Source of the DNA: Stenotrophomonas indicatrix
Lineage (GTDB): Bacteria > Pseudomonadota > Gammaproteobacteria > Xanthomonadales > Xanthomonadaceae
Length of the DNA: 64,000 nucleotides
Direction of reading: 5' to 3'
Assembly (NCBI RefSeq): GCF_002750975.1
Contig: NZ_PEJS01000001.1
Coordinates: 2,852,001 to 2,916,000 of the forward strand
The notes beneath the pieces were generated by a model. It worked only from the letters and a program-made list of their open reading frames with translations. It was not told where the DNA came from and did no database searches. Below, piece after piece: positions 1-7,967 of this stretch. Made by a program: the position numbers and the translations under genes. How positions within the stretch are numbered: position 1 is the first letter of the stretch; each line of letters opens with the position of its first letter.

Positions 1-288
1 CGGCTCTCCTTCGCCGCCGCGCTGAAGGATGCCCCGCCCGCCGAGGAGCTGGATGCGCGCATCGCCGCCGACGGCAAGGATCTGCAGGCACGCCACCTGC
101 GGGGTGTGCAGCTGCTGCTGGCCGGCGAGGACGAAGCTGCGCTGGAACAGTTCCTGGAGATGCTGCGGATCGACCGCAGTTTCCAGGAAGGACTGCCGCG
201 CAAGGCCCTGATCGATGCGTTCAACGTCATCGCCGATGAAGACCTAGTCGGCCGTTCGCGGCGCCGGATGGCCTCCCTGCTGTTCTGA
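1..288 (+). CDS. cnoX: C-terminal part of CnoX/YbbN-like thioredoxin-TPR co-chaperone (partial)
   Basis: Only the last 95 or so residues are present; the gene begins upstream of the window. The visible part is helical and TPR-like (LRGVQLLLAGEDEAALEQF) and ends with an RKALIDAFNVI-type tail followed by RRRMASLLF. That ending is typical of CnoX/YbbN proteins, which join a thioredoxin fold to C-terminal TPRs and act as holdases that also reduce or protect client proteins in the cytoplasm. The thioredoxin domain itself cannot be seen, so the family call rests on the C-terminal pattern only. Another TPR protein is possible. Confidence 0.7.
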   Translation, partial: RLSFAAALKDAPPAEELDARIAADGKDLQARHLRGVQLLLAGEDEAALEQFLEMLRIDRSFQEGLPRKALIDAFNVIADEDLVGRSRRRMASLLF

Positions 289-395
289 ACGGCACCGGCA
301 TCGTTCAGAATCCCTGCACTGAACGCGGGCAATAATGCCCGCGATGGTGGCCCCCAGGGCCGCCACGATCCGTTCGGGGGGATGAGGTCGGGGCC

Positions 396-2096
396 ATGGG
401 GTCTTGCTGCTGCGCCCCCGCTTTGCCGGGACAGCTATCCGTGACCGTTGGCCGCTCGTCGTCTTTCATCAAGTATTTCCTGCGCACACTGCTGTGTGCC
501 CTCTGCCTGTGGCCGGCGCTCGCCGGCGCGCAGGACTGGAACTACCGGGTCCGCCCCGGCGATACCCTGTGGGATCTCGGCGCGGCCTACCTCAAGCCCA
601 GCATCGGCTGGCAGCAGCTGCAGCAGCACAACCGCATCGACAACCCGTACCGGCTGCCGCCGGGTGAACTGCTGCGCTTCCCGATCGGCTGGCTGCGCGT
701 TGAGCCCGCCCCGGCGCGGGTACTGGCCGTGCGTGGGCAGGTTGAACTGAGCGCGGCCGATGGCAGCAGCAGCCGCGCCGTGCGCGCAGGCGAACAGCTG
801 CACATCGGCGACGCGATCCAGACCAAGGCCGATTCCAGCATCACCCTTGAGTTCGCCGATGCGTCGCGCTTGCAGCTGCGCGAATACTCACGCCTGCGCC
901 TGGACCAGCTCAGCCGCTATGGCCGCACCGGCATGGTCGATACCCGCCTGCGCCTGCAGCAGGGGCGCGCCAGCAACCGGGTCACCCCTGCGCGCGGGCC
1001 GGCCTCGCGCTACATCATCGATGCCCCTACGGCCACCAGCAGCGTGCGCGGCACCGTGTTCCGGGTCAGCGCCGGCGATGATGCCCATGCCGGTGCCACC
1101 GAGGTACTGGAGGGCAAAGTGCAGGTCGGCAACCCGCATGGCCAGCGTCTGGTGCACCCCGGCCAAGCCAGCCGCAGCGCCGGCAGCGGAACGGGGCCCG
1201 AAGCGGTTTCCGGTTTGCTGCCGGCGCCGCGCCTGCGTGCCGATGCGACCCGTCTGGGAGCCCTGCCGGCCCAGCTCGCGTGGGAGCCGGTGACCGGCGC
1301 CGTTCACTACCGTGTGGAAGTCGTGCAGGCCGCCACCCCGGAAATCCTGTTGTTTGCCGCCGACACCGCCGACACCCGGCTGCTGATCGGCGAGCTGCCG
1401 CCAGGAACGCTGCGCCTGCTGCTGCGGGCGGTGGATGCACAGGGTGTGGAAGGCCTGGATGCCAGCGAGGATTTCGTCCTCGACGACCAGCCGCCTCCGC
1501 CGCTGACCATTTCCCCGCTGCAGGGACAGGCGGTCAACAGCGACCGTCCCCGCTTCCACTGGAGCCAGGCGCCCGGTGCCAGCAGCAGCGTGCTGCAGGT
1601 GGCCGACGAGCCGCAGTTCCTGCAGCCGCTGCGCGAGCAAAGCACCGGCGGCACCGACCTGCGCCTGGGCCAGCCGCTGCCTCCCGGCCAGTACTACTGG
1701 CGGGTCGCTTCGCGTGATGACCAGGGCCACCAGGGTCGCTACGGCCAGGCACTGACGCTGCAACTGACCGATGAACCGGTGGACCCGGCACTGCAGCCGC
1801 CCGAAGCCACCGATGGCGAGCTGACTCTGCGCTGGCAGGCGGGAAGCGAAGGGCAGCGCTACCGCGTGCAGGTCGATCGCCGCGGCGACTTCAGCGCGCC
1901 ACTGCTCGATACCACCGTCGATCAACCGCAGGTCAGTTTCAAGCGCCCGTGGCGCGGCACGCTGCACATCCGCGTGCAGTACATCGATGACGACGGCCAT
2001 GCTGGACCGTTCTCGCCCGCCCAGCAGGTCAAGCTGCCGTGTCGCCTGTGCTACGGCGCCAGCGGTGGTGCACTGCTGCTGTGGCTGTTGCTGTGA
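396..2096 (+). CDS. LysM and FecR domain periplasmic protein
   Basis: A 566-residue protein if it starts at the ATG at 396. An in-frame GTG at 441 would give a more ordinary signal peptide (hydrophobic LLCALCLWPALAGA, likely cleaved before QDW). After the signal comes a LysM peptidoglycan-binding module (YRVRPGDTLWDL, about residues 49-97). Next is a FecR-type beta domain (about 105-240, including SSVRGTVFRV), then roughly 300 residues resembling repeated fibronectin-type folds (WEPVTGAVHYRV, FHWSQAPGAS, YYWRVASRD). The C-terminus is hydrophobic (GGALLLWLLL). The protein probably sits in the periplasm bound to the cell wall. Its stop overlaps the GTG start of the downstream diguanylate cyclase, so the two are translationally coupled and may form one signalling unit. 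Ligand unknown. Confidence 0.88.
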   Translation: MGSCCCAPALPGQLSVTVGRSSSFIKYFLRTLLCALCLWPALAGAQDWNYRVRPGDTLWDLGAAYLKPSIGWQQLQQHNRIDNPYRLPPGELLRFPIGWLRVEPAPARVLAVRGQVELSAADGSSSRAVRAGEQLHIGDAIQTKADSSITLEFADASRLQLREYSRLRLDQLSRYGRTGMVDTRLRLQQGRASNRVTPARGPASRYIIDAPTATSSVRGTVFRVSAGDDAHAGATEVLEGKVQVGNPHGQRLVHPGQASRSAGSGTGPEAVSGLLPAPRLRADATRLGALPAQLAWEPVTGAVHYRVEVVQAATPEILLFAADTADTRLLIGELPPGTLRLLLRAVDAQGVEGLDASEDFVLDDQPPPPLTISPLQGQAVNSDRPRFHWSQAPGASSSVLQVADEPQFLQPLREQSTGGTDLRLGQPLPPGQYYWRVASRDDQGHQGRYGQALTLQLTDEPVDPALQPPEATDGELTLRWQAGSEGQRYRVQVDRRGDFSAPLLDTTVDQPQVSFKRPWRGTLHIRVQYIDDDGHAGPFSPAQQVKLPCRLCYGASGGALLLWLLL

Positions 2097-3727
2097 GGCG
2101 CTCGCCGCTGCCGTGGTCGCGACGGATCCTGCTGGCCCTGCTGGCGGGTGTAGCGACGGCGGTGGTCAGCCATGGCCAGTGGCTGTGGCGGCAGGACGAA
2201 AGCGCGTACGACCTGATGGTCGGCAGCTGGGATTACCGCCCCGACCCCAGCGTGCTGATCGTGGCCATCGACGAAGGCAGCCTGCAGCGGCTGGGCCAGT
2301 GGCCGTGGCCGCGCTCGATGCATGCCCGCCTGCTGGACCGCTTGACCGACGCCGGTGCCGAGCGCGTCGCGCTGGACCTCATGCTGTCCGAGCCCGACCG
2401 TCGCGATGCGCGCCAGGATGCCGAGCTGGCAGCGGCGATCCGTCGCAACGGCCGTGTGGTACTGCCGGTGCTGGCCGCGCCGGCCGCCGGCGACCGCATG
2501 GCCGAGGAGATGCTGCCGATCCCGCTGATTGCCGCCAGCGCTGCCGCCATCGGCCACAGCGACGTTGAAGTCGACGGCGATGGTGTCGCCCGCGGGGCCT
2601 ACCTGCACGCCGGCATCGGCCAGGCGCACTGGCCGGCACTCGGCCTGGCGTTGACCGGCCTGCCGCCGCAACGCGCACAGGGCCTGCCCGACCCCGACCC
2701 GGCGCTGGACTCGCCCTATCAATGGCGCCGCAATGATTACGTGCGCGTGCGTTATGCCGGGCCACCGGAACGCTTGCCGCAGGTGTCCTACGCCGATGTG
2801 CTGGAAGGGCGCGTGGATGCCTCGATGCTGCGTGGCAGGCGCATCGTGGTGGGCATGACGGCCAGCGGCATCGCCCTCCGCCTGTTGACCCCCACCACCC
2901 GCGAATACTGGATGAGCGGCAGCGAGTACCAGGCCAACATCGCCTCGATGCTGCTGCAGGACAAGCAGATCAACGTGTTGCCCCGCGCCTGGCAGGACGC
3001 CCTGGCCGGCCTGCTGGTGGCCATGTGCGTGCTGCTGCTCGGGCTGCGCCTGCCCTGGGTGGTTGCGCTGTGCTCGCTGCCGGCCGCGCCGCTGCTGAGC
3101 TGGCTGCTGCTGCGCACCGGCAGCCTCTGGTGGGCGCCGGCCAGCGCTCTGCTCGGCGTCGTGCTGGTGCTGACGGCGTGGGCGACCTGGCGCATCGCCT
3201 CCTGGCACCGCCAGGCCAACCGTGATGCGCTGACCGGACTGGGCAACCGCCTGCGCTTCGAACAGTCGCTGCAACAGGAATGCGATGCGGCACGCCGCAG
3301 TGGCAAGCCACTGACCCTGGCCCTGATCGACGTCGACCACTTCAAGCACCACAACGATCGTCATGGCCACCAGGTCGGCGATCGCGTGCTGTGCGAAGTG
3401 GCCCGCCTGATCCAGGCGCATGCCCGGCGCCCCCGTGACATGGCTGCCCGCTACGGCGGCGACGAGTTCGCACTGGTGTTGCCCGACACCCCGGTTGAAG
3501 GCGCGCGGCAGGTGATCGAAGACCTGATCTCCTGCATCCGCGCCCTGCCGCCGCCCGGCGATGGCAGCGACACAGGCGTCACCCTGACCATCGGCGTCTA
3601 TACCCGTGTGCCTGACGGCGACCTGCAACCGCATCATTTCGTCGAAGGCGCCGACAACGCGCTGTACCGGGCCAAGGACAATGGCCGCGACGGCTACGTG
3701 ATCGACGGCGGCACGCCCGGACCGTAA
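2093..3727 (+). CDS. CHASE2 sensor diguanylate cyclase
   Basis: Membrane protein predicted to make cyclic di-GMP. The chosen start is the GTG at 2093, which overlaps the previous stop as GTGA; an in-frame ATG lies at 2039 inside the upstream gene. An N-terminal membrane segment is followed by a periplasmic CHASE2 domain (VLIVAIDEGSLQRLGQWPWPR, ALDLMLSEPD), then three hydrophobic helices near positions 2990-3190 and a cytoplasmic GGDEF domain. The catalytic signature RYGGDEF is intact. RPRD stands five residues before it and matches the RxxD inhibitory site, so product feedback is expected. The coupled LysM-FecR protein is a likely periplasmic input. No EAL domain is present. Confidence 0.93.
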   Translation: MRRSPLPWSRRILLALLAGVATAVVSHGQWLWRQDESAYDLMVGSWDYRPDPSVLIVAIDEGSLQRLGQWPWPRSMHARLLDRLTDAGAERVALDLMLSEPDRRDARQDAELAAAIRRNGRVVLPVLAAPAAGDRMAEEMLPIPLIAASAAAIGHSDVEVDGDGVARGAYLHAGIGQAHWPALGLALTGLPPQRAQGLPDPDPALDSPYQWRRNDYVRVRYAGPPERLPQVSYADVLEGRVDASMLRGRRIVVGMTASGIALRLLTPTTREYWMSGSEYQANIASMLLQDKQINVLPRAWQDALAGLLVAMCVLLLGLRLPWVVALCSLPAAPLLSWLLLRTGSLWWAPASALLGVVLVLTAWATWRIASWHRQANRDALTGLGNRLRFEQSLQQECDAARRSGKPLTLALIDVDHFKHHNDRHGHQVGDRVLCEVARLIQAHARRPRDMAARYGGDEFALVLPDTPVEGARQVIEDLISCIRALPPPGDGSDTGVTLTIGVYTRVPDGDLQPHHFVEGADNALYRAKDNGRDGYVIDGGTPGP

Positions 3728-3816
3728 CGCCCGGCAGGCCTGTCGGGGCGCTGCGGGCTACAACATACGCATGCGAATGGTTAGACTGGGCGCCCCGTCC
3801 CCTGCCCGGTTCCCGC

Positions 3817-4269
3817 ATGAAAGCCAGCACGTTCCGCTTCGGCATCAACCTGTGGCCACCGTTCCTGTTCACCGGCATCCATGTCACCCGGATCACCCCG
3901 GACTACCGGCAGATCGACGTGGAACTGCGCCTGCGCCCCTGGAACCGCAACTACGTCGGCACCCACTTCGGTGGCAGCCTGTTTGCGATGACCGATCCGT
4001 TCTGGATGCTGGGCCTGATGCACACCCTGGGCCGCGACTATTACGTCTGGGATCGCGCCGGTGCGATCGATTTCCTCAAGCCCGGTCGTGGAACGGTGCG
4101 CACGTCTTTCCGCATCGACGATGCACTGCTGGATGAACTGCGCACGGCGGCGGCCGGTGGCGAAAAAGTGCTGCGCTGGTTCAGCAACGACGTGGTCGAC
4201 GAAGCCGGCGAGGTGGTCGCGCAGGTACGCAAGCAGGTCTATGTGCGCCTGAAGCCACACGCACGGTAA
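3817..4269 (+). CDS. DUF4442 hot-dog fold, thioesterase-like protein
   Basis: A 150-residue soluble protein with the features of the DUF4442 family: an N-terminal NLWPPFLFTGI stretch, then RPWNRNYVGTHFGGSLFAMTDPF, which corresponds to the hot-dog central helix, then a strand-rich tail ending in VRKQVYVRLKP. Relatives are annotated as possible acyl-CoA thioesterases, but no catalytic activity is established for this subgroup. The gene stands alone with 89 bp upstream; a TAGACT-like element sits just before the start. Family call firm, function inferred only. Confidence 0.82.
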   Translation: MKASTFRFGINLWPPFLFTGIHVTRITPDYRQIDVELRLRPWNRNYVGTHFGGSLFAMTDPFWMLGLMHTLGRDYYVWDRAGAIDFLKPGRGTVRTSFRIDDALLDELRTAAAGGEKVLRWFSNDVVDEAGEVVAQVRKQVYVRLKPHAR

Positions 4270-4322
4270 AGCGGGCCGGCTGACGCCCGGCTATCCTCTG
4301 CAGCCCTGCCATGGAGGCTGCA

Positions 4323-5042
4323 ATGCGCCTTTTGTTCCTTGCTGCGGCACTGACCGCCCTGCCCTTCGCCGCCACTGCACTGGACGTGCCGCCGGTGCGC
4401 TATCCCGCCGTGCCCGCGCACGCCGCCACGGCCGAGGGTTTCGTACCTGCCGGCTGGACGCTGGAATACAGGATCGAAGGCGACCTCGACCAGGACGGGC
4501 GCGCAGACCTCGCGCTGGTGCTGCGCCAGCAGGACCCGCGCAACATCATCGAGCACGATGGGTTTGGCCCTTCGCCGTATGACAGCAACCCGCGCATCCT
4601 CGCCATCGCCTTCGCGCGACCGTCCGGTTACGTGCTGGCCGCGCAGAACCACACGCTCATTCCACGGCCGGACTCGCCCGTGCTCAGCGATGCGCTGGCC
4701 GAAGGCACCGGCGTGTCGATCCAGCGCGGCGCACTGCGGGTTGGGTTGTACTCGTTCTCCAGCGCGGGCAGCTGGTCGATGGGCACCACCACGTTCACGT
4801 TCCGCTGGCAGGAAGGCAACTTCGCGCTGATCGGCTACGACCGCGACACGATGATGCGCAATTCCGGGCAGACCGAGGGCCTCAGCGTGAACTACTCCAC
4901 CGGCAAGGTGAAGCTGACCGAAGGCAGCATGCAGGACGACAAGGAACAGGTGCGCTGGCAGACCCTGCGTGACCGCAAGCACTGGACGCTGGACAGCGTC
5001 GGTGATGGCTGGGCGTTCAATCCGCTCGGCGACGGCAGCTGA
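4323..5042 (+). CDS. Secreted protein of unknown function with an Asp-rich repeat motif
   Basis: The ATG at 4323 has GGAGG seven bases upstream and opens a 239-residue protein. A clear signal peptide (MRLLFLAAALTALPFAATA) precedes a mature region containing GDLDQDGRADLALVL. This resembles the calcium-binding motif of FG-GAP/VCBS-type proteins and occurs once here. The remainder alternates strands and turns (SAGSWSMGTTTFTFRWQEGNFALIGYDRD), suggesting a beta-rich periplasmic fold. I do not recognise a named family. It converges with the next gene, leaving only seven bases between the stops. Confidence 0.75.
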   Translation: MRLLFLAAALTALPFAATALDVPPVRYPAVPAHAATAEGFVPAGWTLEYRIEGDLDQDGRADLALVLRQQDPRNIIEHDGFGPSPYDSNPRILAIAFARPSGYVLAAQNHTLIPRPDSPVLSDALAEGTGVSIQRGALRVGLYSFSSAGSWSMGTTTFTFRWQEGNFALIGYDRDTMMRNSGQTEGLSVNYSTGKVKLTEGSMQDDKEQVRWQTLRDRKHWTLDSVGDGWAFNPLGDGS

Positions 5043-5049
5043 GCGCGGG

Positions 5050-6348
5050 TCAATCCGCCCGCAACGGCATCGACAGATGCGGGCCTTCGCCTTCGCGCGC
5101 AGGTCCGCGCCGCACCACCTGCAGGTAGCGGCCATCGGCAGACACCTCGGGCGTGCGGGCGTGCGAACGCCATTGCGCCGGCAACCGCGCCAGCGCCTCG
5201 CCGGCGGGCCCGGGCTGCTGCCGCAGCCAGCGCTGCGCGCCGAGCAGGCGGATTATCGCCGCCGTGTCCTGGCTGCGCGCCGCGTACGGCGCATAGGACG
5301 GCCCGGCGATGGCGCTCAATGTGCATCCCAACGGGTTGGCCATGCAGCGCACATCCCATCCGAGTGGTGGCGACACAGGGAGCGGGACGTCGGCCGCCAG
5401 CGCCGTGGCTGCAGCAGGCCGGCATGCCCAGCCGAAATTGCCGGCGATCCGGGCCAGGGTGTGGTCGCGATCCAGCAGCAGACGGCTGCCTGCTGTCTGC
5501 GTGGACGCTTCCACCGCCGCCTTGTTCATCGCAAATTCGCCCTGCATTGCCTGGCACAGGCTCTGTTCGTTCGCGTCCAGTGGCTGCAGCGCCGCCTCGC
5601 AGGGGACGGGCAGCGCGTAATCCGGCGATTGCTCGACCAGCATCTCGCCAAGCAGTGCGGCATGGGTCCGCACCACGGCGGCGCCCATCATGCTGTCCAC
5701 CAGCGTGCTGCCGGTCCGCATCATCCGCCGACCAAACCGCACCGCGCTGCAGCTGCCCTCGATGGCACCGGCAACATCGCCCTGCAGATAGGCCAATGCC
5801 TGTGCACTTGCCCCATCCAGCAGCGGCGCGTAGGCCGGCAGAGGCAGCAGCTCGCTTCCGCTGGGCCTGAACGGGGAATCGAAGCGATCGTAGTCCGCCA
5901 TCCGGGCCAGTCGCTCGTGCAGGTCGGCATGCCCCGCGTGGGCGTCAGCGAAGCGCTGCGGATCAGCGCGTACCTGGGCCAGGCAGCCGACCGGCCCGAC
6001 TGCACAACGACCTGAGCGGCCCGGATTCAACGGTGCGTGCCTGGCGGCCAGCACCGACGCTTGCGACGCCTGCGCGGGCGCCGTCTGCCAGCGCTGCAGA
6101 TCTTCGGCCAATGCCGCCTCACGCTGGGCCAGGTCCAGCCCATCGAAGGGCAGCGTCCACAGCAGGGCGAAGCCGTTCCTGCCCTCGCTGCGATGCGCGG
6201 CTTCAAGCAGGCGGACATCCTGCCGCTGGGCGGCCGACAACGGCCAGAACCTCGACAGCAGCCATGCCGCGATGGCGATCACCAGCAGACCCAGCATTGC
6301 CCAACCCAACCACCGCAGCATCCTCAACACAGCATCCCTTCCCTGCAT
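5050..6348 (-). CDS. Membrane-anchored hypothetical protein
   Basis: About 432 residues from the ATG at 6348; a second candidate ATG lies nine codons in, at 6321. The N-terminus is a single membrane anchor (MLRWLGWAMLGLLVIAIAAWLLSRF) and the rest is helical and soluble. Several cysteines lie in the exported part (GRCAVGPVGCL, CAALQPL region, MANPLGC), which would allow disulfides if that part is periplasmic. No catalytic signature was recognised and no function is proposed. The gene is divergent from the DUF502 gene, with 57 bp between starts, and convergent with the secreted protein to its left. Confidence 0.7.
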   Translation of the reverse strand: MQGRDAVLRMLRWLGWAMLGLLVIAIAAWLLSRFWPLSAAQRQDVRLLEAAHRSEGRNGFALLWTLPFDGLDLAQREAALAEDLQRWQTAPAQASQASVLAARHAPLNPGRSGRCAVGPVGCLAQVRADPQRFADAHAGHADLHERLARMADYDRFDSPFRPSGSELLPLPAYAPLLDGASAQALAYLQGDVAGAIEGSCSAVRFGRRMMRTGSTLVDSMMGAAVVRTHAALLGEMLVEQSPDYALPVPCEAALQPLDANEQSLCQAMQGEFAMNKAAVEASTQTAGSRLLLDRDHTLARIAGNFGWACRPAAATALAADVPLPVSPPLGWDVRCMANPLGCTLSAIAGPSYAPYAARSQDTAAIIRLLGAQRWLRQQPGPAGEALARLPAQWRSHARTPEVSADGRYLQVVRRGPAREGEGPHLSMPLRAD

Positions 6349-6405
6349 GGCCAGCGCCGCCAACGGGCAGCGTAAACGAGCGGCCGCGACCGCTACAATG
6401 CGCGC

Positions 6406-7089
6406 ATGTCGCTCGATGCCCCCGCCCTGGTTCCCCGTCCCTCCCTGCAGCGCCTGTTCCTGACCGGCCTGCTGACCCTGTTGCCGATCTGGCTGACCTG
6501 GGTGGTGGTCAAATTCGTGTTCGTGCTGCTGTCGGGCATCTCCAGCCCGCTGGTGGTGCCACTGTCCGAACAGATCGCGACCAGCTTCCCGCATTACCTC
6601 GGCTGGGTCCGCGCCGAATGGATCCAGAACACCATTGCCCTGCTGGCCACCCTGCTGGTGATCCTGGCGGTGGGCGTGGCCAGCCGCCGCGTGGTCGGCC
6701 AGCGCCTGCTGCGCTGGGTCGGCGCGGTCATCAAGCGCATTCCGCTGGCCAGCATCATCTATGACAGCGCCAAGAAGCTGCTGGACATGCTGCAGACCGA
6801 ACCGGGCAGTACCCAGCGCGTGGTGCTGATCGACTTCCCGCACCGCGACATGAAGTCGGTGGGCCTGGTCACCCGGGTCATCAAGGAACAGGGCACCGAC
6901 CGCGAACTGGCGGCCGTCTATGTGCCGACCACGCCGAACCCGACCTCGGGTTATCTGGAGATCGTGCCTGTCGAACTGCTCACCCCGACCGACTGGACGG
7001 TGGACCAGGCAATGAGCTTCATCATTTCCGGCGGTGCAGTGGCACCAGCCAGCGTTCCGTTCACCCGCGCCGGCGATCGTTCCGAATGA
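6406..7089 (+). CDS. DUF502 family membrane protein
   Basis: A 227-residue inner-membrane protein of the DUF502 family. Two membrane helices are evident (LFLTGLLTLLPIWLTWVVVKFVFVLL, then IALLATLLVILAVGVASRRVVG). They are followed by the family signatures IPLASIIYDSAKKLLDML and PTTPNPTSGYLEIVP. The biological role of DUF502 proteins is not established. Its stop overlaps the start of the next gene by four bases (ATGA), so it is cotranslated with the queuosine-precursor transporter. Whether the pairing is functional is unknown. Confidence 0.88.
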   Translation: MSLDAPALVPRPSLQRLFLTGLLTLLPIWLTWVVVKFVFVLLSGISSPLVVPLSEQIATSFPHYLGWVRAEWIQNTIALLATLLVILAVGVASRRVVGQRLLRWVGAVIKRIPLASIIYDSAKKLLDMLQTEPGSTQRVVLIDFPHRDMKSVGLVTRVIKEQGTDRELAAVYVPTTPNPTSGYLEIVPVELLTPTDWTVDQAMSFIISGGAVAPASVPFTRAGDRSE

Positions 7090-7871
7090 GCGAGGCGTCG
7101 CACGCGCGCCCGCTGCAGGACCGCGCGGTCCTGCTGTTCATCGTGCTGGCTGCGTTCTTCTGCGGCAACGCGGTGCTGGCCGAACTGATCGGGGTGAAGA
7201 TCTTCGCCCTGGAAGACACCCTCGGCATCGACCCGCTGAACTGGAACCTGTTCGGCCAGACCGGCTCGTTGAGCTTCACCGCCGGCACGCTGCTGTGGCC
7301 GGTGGTGTTCATCATGACCGACACCATCAACGAATTCTTCGGCAAGCGCGGGGTGCGTTTCATCTCGTGGCTGGCGGTGGTGCTGATCGCCTACGGTTTC
7401 CTGTTCGCCTTCGCGGCGATCTCGCTGGCACCGGCCAGCTGGTGGGTAACCTCGATGGATGCCCACGGCGTGCCCGATTACCAGGCCGCGTTCGCGGCGG
7501 TGTTCGGACAGGGCATGTGGACCATCGCCGGTTCGCTGGTGGCGTTCCTGTTCGGCCAGTTGATCGACGTGGCGGTGTTCCACCGCATCCGCCAGGCAAC
7601 CGGCGAGCGCCATGTATGGCTGCGTGCAACGGGTTCCACCGCGGTCTCGCAGCTGGTGGACAGCTTCGTTGTGATCTGGATCGCCTTCGTGCTTGGCCCG
7701 CAGCACTGGCCGACATCGCTGTTCCTGGCAGTGAGCAGCGTCAACTACGTCTACAAGATGGGCTTTGCGATCGCCCTGATTCCGTTGCTGTACCTGATGC
7801 GGCGTGCAATCACCCGCTATCTGGGCGAACACCGCGCCGCCGACCTGCGCGCTGCGGCCGCGGCTGACTGA
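7086..7871 (+). CDS. yhhQ: Queuosine precursor transporter, YhhQ/DUF165 family
   Basis: A 261-residue integral membrane protein with about six hydrophobic helices. It shows the VUT/YhhQ signatures AELIGVKIF near the N-terminus, FIMTDTINEFFGKR in the first cytoplasmic half, and QLVDSFVVIWIAF in the second half. YhhQ of E. coli imports the 7-deazaguanine queuosine precursors used for tRNA wobble modification. The substrate here is assigned by family. The start overlaps the DUF502 stop by ATGA. The first helices are slightly longer than in E. coli. Confidence 0.85.
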   Translation: MSEASHARPLQDRAVLLFIVLAAFFCGNAVLAELIGVKIFALEDTLGIDPLNWNLFGQTGSLSFTAGTLLWPVVFIMTDTINEFFGKRGVRFISWLAVVLIAYGFLFAFAAISLAPASWWVTSMDAHGVPDYQAAFAAVFGQGMWTIAGSLVAFLFGQLIDVAVFHRIRQATGERHVWLRATGSTAVSQLVDSFVVIWIAFVLGPQHWPTSLFLAVSSVNYVYKMGFAIALIPLLYLMRRAITRYLGEHRAADLRAAAAAD

Positions 7872-7967
7872 AGCCCCAGCGACGCGCAAGCTGACTGCGC
7901 CCCCACGCTGGCCGTACGCGCGCGGATCGTGCAAGCTCCACGGTCTGTGTTCCACGGAAGCTTCTTG

